Source of the DNA: Helianthus annuus
Lineage: Eukaryota > Streptophyta > Magnoliopsida > Asterales > Asteraceae
Reading direction: 5' to 3'
Assembly: GCF_002127325.2 (NCBI RefSeq)
Contig: NC_035435.2
Coordinates: 111,396,517-111,460,516, forward strand
Length of the DNA: 64,000 bases
The notes beneath the pieces were generated by a model. The model worked only from the letters and a program-made list of their open reading frames with translations. It made no database searches and was not told where the DNA came from. Shown piece after piece: positions 58,725-64,000 of this stretch (positions are counted from its first letter, which is position 1; every line of letters starts with the position of its first letter). A program made the translations under genes and the position numbers.

Positions 58725-58729
58725 CCTTC

Positions 58730-60867
58730 TATCACAACCCCCGATCCCTTATACAAACACAGGAACGGGCGGCCGTGAGCCAGTTTCGGTGGTATCGCGT
58801 ATTGTCTAATTTGGCAGCGGAAATTTCATCAGGACCGTAGTTAGGAAATATTTTATCAGTGCAAACCACCATAATTTTCATGATATTAAATACATGGGAT
58901 AAAACCCAAGTTTGCAGTACACGCATTTTTATAGGAATAAATCCTATTTTATTTAATAAAAACATCTATTTTATTTTAGGTAACTTTATTGCCACTTTTT
59001 CAAGCCTTCAGTGCTCTCCAGCTGGCTTTTATTAGCTTCACACTAAGTTAACTGAAACACGTGTTTAAAAACATTTTATCAGCAGGAAATACTGGTGAGT
59101 GAATCCCAGTTTAATCAAGTTTAAGTAAAAATCACAGTGAACAGTATTGAGGGCGCATCCGCAATTACATTTGTTTCCAAGTTATATCAATTACCACCAC
59201 ACGGTAATGTCGTTCCGACTTATGGTTATGTTACTCCTTTACCAGGTGGTAACAAATTTTGTATACAAAACCCCAAATTTACCGACTGTAATTGTATTCT
59301 TACAAATACTCAATAACTGCTATTCGCATGGAAAGATATTTAAGATTTTGTAAAAACAGTTAACAAAAAGAGGATTACTCACATTGCTATTATAGGGCTT
59401 TCCTTTGTGATTTGCTGGTTATAATCTAATTAAATAAACAATGCACACGTGTTAGTATAATAACCCATTTTAACATTAGTAATACCCTCCCCGAGACGGC
59501 ATTCCAACAACTACGTCGGGCATAACCATGACAGCCATTACGGAACCCTAGATTAATCGGGCAGAGTATCTAATACGTATCCAGGGGTTATGATACTTAC
59601 AACGAGGCAGAGCTTCGCTAATTAGGGGGTATTATAACCGTGTATAATGCCTACGCTTTAGAATTGAGAGAAAGAAAACGATTTTGAACGAATTCAAATG
59701 AAGACTCGATGGCTTGCTTATATAGTGCTTCACCTGGGTTTTCTCGCGGCCCGCGTAAAATAAGGCAAGGCCTTACGCGGCCCGCGTCAACTGTAGTCAA
59801 CGCGTAGCTGGGCTGGGTCATCGAGTAGGTTTTCCGAGTGTTGGGCCACGTGGCCGCACCGGGCTGCGCCCCCTTTTTAGCCTCTCGCGGCCCGCGTAAG
59901 GGTTATGGGGTACCTTACGCGGCCCGCCTCAACTTAAATATTTAGTTTTTAATTATTTTTAATACTATTTAATGTATTTTGGGCCCGTTTTCGCGTATGG
60001 GGTGTATTTTGGGACCTATTGGGATATTTTAAAATATATTAGGGTGTCAGAAAAAATATTCGGGAGGGTTGTTATATTTTTGGTATAACTCCTGGGTTAT
60101 TTAATAAAATATATAGTGCACTCACATTAAGTATAGTAACCCAATTTTACTTTATCCCTACGTCACGAGACAGAACCCAATGAATTTAGGCAGAGCCTTG
60201 ACATACGTTACGGGGCCCTACGTCAGTCGGACAGGGTATCAGTGATCAGGGGCTACAATACTTAAAACGGAGCAGGGCTTTATTATTATTATAGGGAAAA
60301 TAATAATAAAAATATATACATACGTAGATAGTGAGATCGAAAGGGAAGACAAAGACTGAGCATTTTAGAAAGCTAAGAGTGTCTGCTATATATACATGTT
60401 GTTAACTTGGGGTTTACGCAATTCTAAAGAATTGTCTGGCCATTTGAATTTGAACCACGTATACAATCTTTCATCCACGTAGTAACATGCATATGCATGT
60501 TTTTGTCACTTTTTCAAAATTTTAATTTTTCATACATATTATTTAGTTTAATATTATTTATTATTTTATGAATTTATATATTATAATTAATTTAACTGCT
60601 TTATTCTTTTGGCGCTTATAACTTCGAAAATATGACGTTTTATAAAACAATAATTATATCTTTAGAACGAGAATAATTTTATCTACCTTTCAAACCAAGT
60701 TTCATTAAAAACAGAGTAGGTTCAAATATAATGTATTTTTTTATAATTTAATTATTAAATGGTTCCTACGCTTGCCCAAAATACTTCGTATATTCATTGG
60801 TTAATGTATCCTTTTAGTAACATAAGTTTTTATATATTTATATAAATAAAATTTTGGGAATGTTACA
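58730..60867 (-). repeat. 5' LTR of the LARD-like element
   Basis: Homologous to 52745-54898 with many scattered differences (for example six or seven in the first 165 bp) and small indels, so the insertion is much older than the gypsy element at 32714. Both promoter modules are retained. Confidence 0.85.
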
Positions 60868-60872
60868 CTGTT

Positions 60873-61500
60873 AATGTTGTTTACAGTTTTGGGAAAGTGT
60901 GGTTTTCGATGTTGTTTACCCTTTGCACAAGAAACACATTTTTCAAAAGTTATGAAGTCTTTTATAGGTAGACCCCTTACAAACCCTAGTTTTGCAAGAG
61001 GTTTAGATTTTCACGTTAGAATGTCCTAAACGACGATGCCACAACATAGCATTGTGCTCAGAGATTTTGGTAAACAAACAGGCAACACCTTCAGTGGGAG
61101 GTTTATTCATGTCAATGACATAAGCGTTGCATTTTCATTCAGATTTCATCAAAATCCATTCATCAGGAATGACCATTCCTGGTTTCAGAATAAGACAGTG
61201 TTTATCAGTGAAATGAGTTTAGTAACCGTTGTCGCAGATTTGAGCAACACTTAGCAGACTGTGCTTCAACTCAGGAACGTAGTTGACCTCTTTGAAACAG
61301 AGATCACCATTCTTGATTGTGCCTCTTTGTGTGATCTTTCCTTTCTCGCCTCCCGCAAAGGCAACATATCCTCCATTAAATTCTTCAAGATCAGAAAATT
61401 GAGATAAATCGCCAGTCATATGCCTGGAACAACCACTGTCAATGACCCAGAGTCAAATGACAGCCCTCCACAGCCGTTCCTGCACATTACACAGAATTAA
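60873..61500 (-). pseudogene. Copia protease and pre-integrase region (decayed)
   Basis: WVIDSGCSRHMTGDLSQFSD (about 61450-61395) is the protease active site (DSG). YVPELKHSLLSVAQICDNGY follows, and further on a region corresponding to the CAKGKQ pre-integrase finger near 60900-60950 can be made out with breaks. It joins the integrase at 52739 once the LARD insertion is taken out. Confidence 0.75.
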
Positions 61501-61514
61501 TTAGATTTTGGTAC

Positions 61515-64000
61515 CTAAGCCATAGTTGTGGTGGGTACACCCTGTGCATTAAAGTAGGTAACTTGCATCCAAATCAACTTTTCTTTAGAGTAGATAGGTT
61601 TGTTATTGATGCATGATGATTTAGGAGAGTTGTTTGGAACATGACTCTTAGGTTTCCAAACTTGCCTATGACCATCCAATCTCTTAGATGCCTTAGGCGA
61701 AAAAGAATTAGAGTTTGGAATGCAGTTGTTTGATTTCATTTTCATTTGTTTAGCTTTGTTCCAATCTCTATCAGAAGGCTTCATTTTGGAGTTCAGCTTC
61801 CTAACAGGTTTAGATTTTGAAGTCTTTTCCTGTTTTTGGATGCTTGACATTCCCTTTTGGAACCTTCTGATGCTCTCCCCTTTTGAGTTTATCAGGACGA
61901 TGCTGACAATTTCTTGTAATGTGTCCAGCAATTCCACATGTGTAACATATTTGTCGTTTCACATGTGGTTTTGCTTGGCATCCATCAGACTTTGCAGAAC
62001 CTAAGGGCTTGTGTGGTTCCTGAGATGCAAACGAGACAGGTTTAGATTTGTCTTTAGAAACAGAATGACACTTAGTTTGCTTGTTTGATCTTGATTTTGG
62101 AGGAACATATTTTGCTTCATTTCCTCCTTAGTCTGTTTTACCAAAAGATTTTTAGATTTATCAACTTTATTAGGCAAAACAACTGAATTCAAATCCACAT
62201 AAATAGAACCAAAATAAATGTCAGAACATTCAGCGCTCTTTAAAACAGAGCCCACACAATCCAAAACATAAGAAGAAATTGAAATATTCTTTGACTTTTC
62301 AGAAATTAAAGAATTGTTTTTCTGAATTTTATTTTTCAAAACTTTAAATGCAACGTCGTCCTCATCATCTCCATCTACCCAATCTTCAATAATTACTTGG
62401 TCTACATTTGAAGCAACAGGGTTAGTATCATTAATTTTCTCACAAACAGTGTCACTTGATGCTGCAGAATTGCTTTCAGCTTCTTGTGACACAATTGGTT
62501 CAGAAGGATCATAATTATTTTCCTTTGAACAGTCAGCAGAGGCTCCTATGACTTCATTACCATCTAACTCAACAGAGGCTCTTGTTCTTTCTGATTCTTC
62601 TTTGATCGAATTTGAATCAACTGTTTCAGATGATTCATTTGTTGATTCCACCGAAGCAACTGACTTTGAATTATCACAGTCAGTCTTTTCATAGGAGTTA
62701 CAGGTTGAATCAGATGAAGCTGATGATTCAGTTTGAGATGCCTCTGCTTTCTCAGGTGATGCACTGTCGACACTCGATGATTCGTCCATTTCTGATTTCT
62801 CAGAAGTGGATGTCTCAGAAGTGTCACAAGATGTTTAACTTGACGAAGCAGATTCACTTTGTTTGCCCCTATTGAATTCTTTCATAAATTCAGTCAAACC
62901 TTTTAACATGGCAAACTCGATGTTGTCTACATTAACTCTAGGCTCTTTTACTTCAGGCTCTTGTGTGACAGATTTATTTTCAAAAGAGTGTTTTGACTCA
63001 CACGACTCTTCTCCTTTTAACACTTGAAAATGTTTATCAACACTTGCATTTTTCTCAAAGTTAAGGTTTCAGTGTGATTTAAAACATTTTATGATTTAAC
63101 AAACGTTTGATTATAAGCCTGTTTTTCTAAGATGACTTCAGTATTATCAGGCTTAGTGATTTTTATCTTTCGAGGCTTGACATGCTCAGGCTTCCTATCC
63201 TCTGGTTTTCATATTCCATCTTGGGTAAATTGTCTATCTCCTCTTCAGTCATAGGAATTGAGGAATAGTTATGGTTGTATGGTGGAGGTATGGATACAAA
63301 ACCCAACCCCTTATTCCTCATTTCCTTTTTGCTATACTTTAACTGTTGATTTATCATTTTCTCAACCTTTTCGCTAGAAACATCAGATTTTTTAAAATTA
63401 AATTATGTATTTTCGAAAGTCGATTTTAAGTCATTTAATTCAACAGTTAACTTTTCAGATAGCTCCTTGAAGTGGAGATATCGACAGTTCGCTTCGCTTA
63501 GATCACTATGCAACTTTCGAATGTCACGTTTTTGAGCCTCTACCATATCTTTATATCCATCCAGTTTCTTTTTAACTTCGTAACTACTGGATCTGGTATA
63601 TTGAAGTTGCATAGTAAGCGATTTGGCCTGTTCCTTAAAACCTTTTACCTTCTCTCAACATTTTAAAGTACAACAAATATCATCTACACATACCTCAGCC
63701 TCAGAAGGAGTGTAGTCGTTCATTTGAGCCATGAGGGCATGATAGATCATTCCCTCCACATCTTTAGCTGCCGAGTCAGCATCTTCTTTCACTTCTGCCA
63801 TGAGAGCTTGATTTGCCTGGTACAAAGTGTCTGTAGTGATCTGCAGATCGTTCATTTGTTGGGTCCAGTCAAATCCCCCTCCTTCCTGAATCACCAATGC
63901 ATTTCCAGGCGTTGCAACCGATTTAGCAGCTTGAGTTCTGGCAGTAGTGTTTGAGGGTGAACCTTGAGTGGGACGAGTGACAGTGATGTTCGAGGTTGAA
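61515..64000 (-). pseudogene. Copia gag (decayed, continues off right edge)
   Basis: From right to left: coiled-coil-like helices (VEAQKRDIRKLHSDLSEANC, LSEKLTVELNDLKSTFEN), a proline-rich motif FVSIPPPYNHNYSSIPMTEE, and an acidic serine-rich region (62001-62827) with an in-frame TAA near 62836. The zinc knuckle CYTCGIAGHITRNC (about 61949-61908) comes last. Frame breaks occur near 61940-62000, 63030-63160 and 63360-63400. The helices fit the long coiled-coil gag of Sireviruses. Confidence 0.7.

Larger units (their letters stand above)
52745..60867 (-). mobile_element. Non-autonomous LTR element (LARD-like) in the copia integrase
   Basis: The LTRs 52745-54898 (2,154 bp) and 58730-60867 (2,138 bp) are clearly diverged by substitutions and small indels. 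CTGTT is duplicated at 52740-52744 and 60868-60872. On the minus strand the primer site TGGTATCAGAGA (58724-58713) follows the right LTR, and the polypurine tract GGTGGGGAGGA precedes the left LTR. The 3.8-kb interior (54899-58729) is AT-rich and lacks gag-pol, which fits a large retrotransposon derivative mobilised in trans. Confidence 0.88.
44510..64000 (-). mobile_element. Decayed minus-strand copia element (Sirevirus-style), runs off right edge
   Basis: The right part encodes gag and pol fragments in the order gag (63999-61515), protease (61500-60873) and integrase-RT-RNase H (52739-49861). Next come a non-coding stretch, an extra ORF family (47549-45159), a polypurine tract and a 3' LTR (44865-44510). 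An 8.1-kb LTR element (52745-60867) splits the integrase. The 5' LTR is beyond 64000. Gag style (coiled-coil-like, then PPPYNHNYSS, acidic serine-rich part, CCHC) recalls Sirevirus-type elements of daisy-family plants. Many stops and frameshifts mean it is dead. Confidence 0.75.

Overview
This window is nuclear DNA of a flowering plant. The evidence is intron-bearing plant genes with AT-rich intergenic DNA, nested Ty1/copia and Ty3/gypsy retrotransposons, hAT, PIF/Harbinger and Mutator derivatives, and tRNA-iMet-type primer sites. LTR ends and an extra ORF family resemble what I remember from Asteraceae (daisy family) genomes; that family-level call is recollection, not a search.

Only three host genes look real. 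(1) The 5' part of SMG1, the kinase of nonsense-mediated mRNA decay, on the minus strand (1-5885, running off the left edge). (2) An intronless DPH3 gene (9989-10237, plus). (3) A three-exon secreted EG45-domain / plant-natriuretic-peptide-like gene (13225-13845, minus). Between them lie small DNA transposons with recognisable target-site duplications (TSDs): a hAT element containing a Mutator-type MITE, a Harbinger MITE and two further short elements. Partial duplicates of the EG45 gene occur at 11180-11380 (promoter only) and at 32440-43035 (inverted, broken).

15862-29602 is one composite copia element with matching 5-bp TSDs. Its leader holds a 1.76-kb Pack-MULE carrying fused fragments of a PPR gene and a SOS1-type Na+/H+ antiporter gene. 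Its pol gene is split by two solo LTRs (22209-24328 and 24601-28141), and its 3' part ends in foreign DNA including an LRR-kinase (EMS1-like) fragment.

32714-42510 is a complete, very young Ty3/gypsy chromovirus (minus strand). It has 2440-bp LTRs that look almost identical and one long gag-pol frame that needs a predicted 87-bp intron to join its N-terminus. It landed in the promoter of the broken EG45 copy; the intact paralogue shows the empty site. A truncated copia 5' end (43036-43593) interrupts the same pseudogene.

44510 to the right edge is a decayed minus-strand copia element of Sirevirus style: gag with a CCHC knuckle, protease, integrase, RT, RNase H, then a separate long ORF family in the position of an envelope gene, then polypurine tract and 3' LTR. 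Its integrase is interrupted by an 8.1-kb non-autonomous LTR element (52745-60867) with no polyprotein.

Recurring themes worth attention are predicted introns inside LTR leaders and gag, family-specific GC-rich words clustered just upstream of LTR TATA boxes, and host-gene capture. No CRISPR array, rRNA or tRNA gene was recognised.
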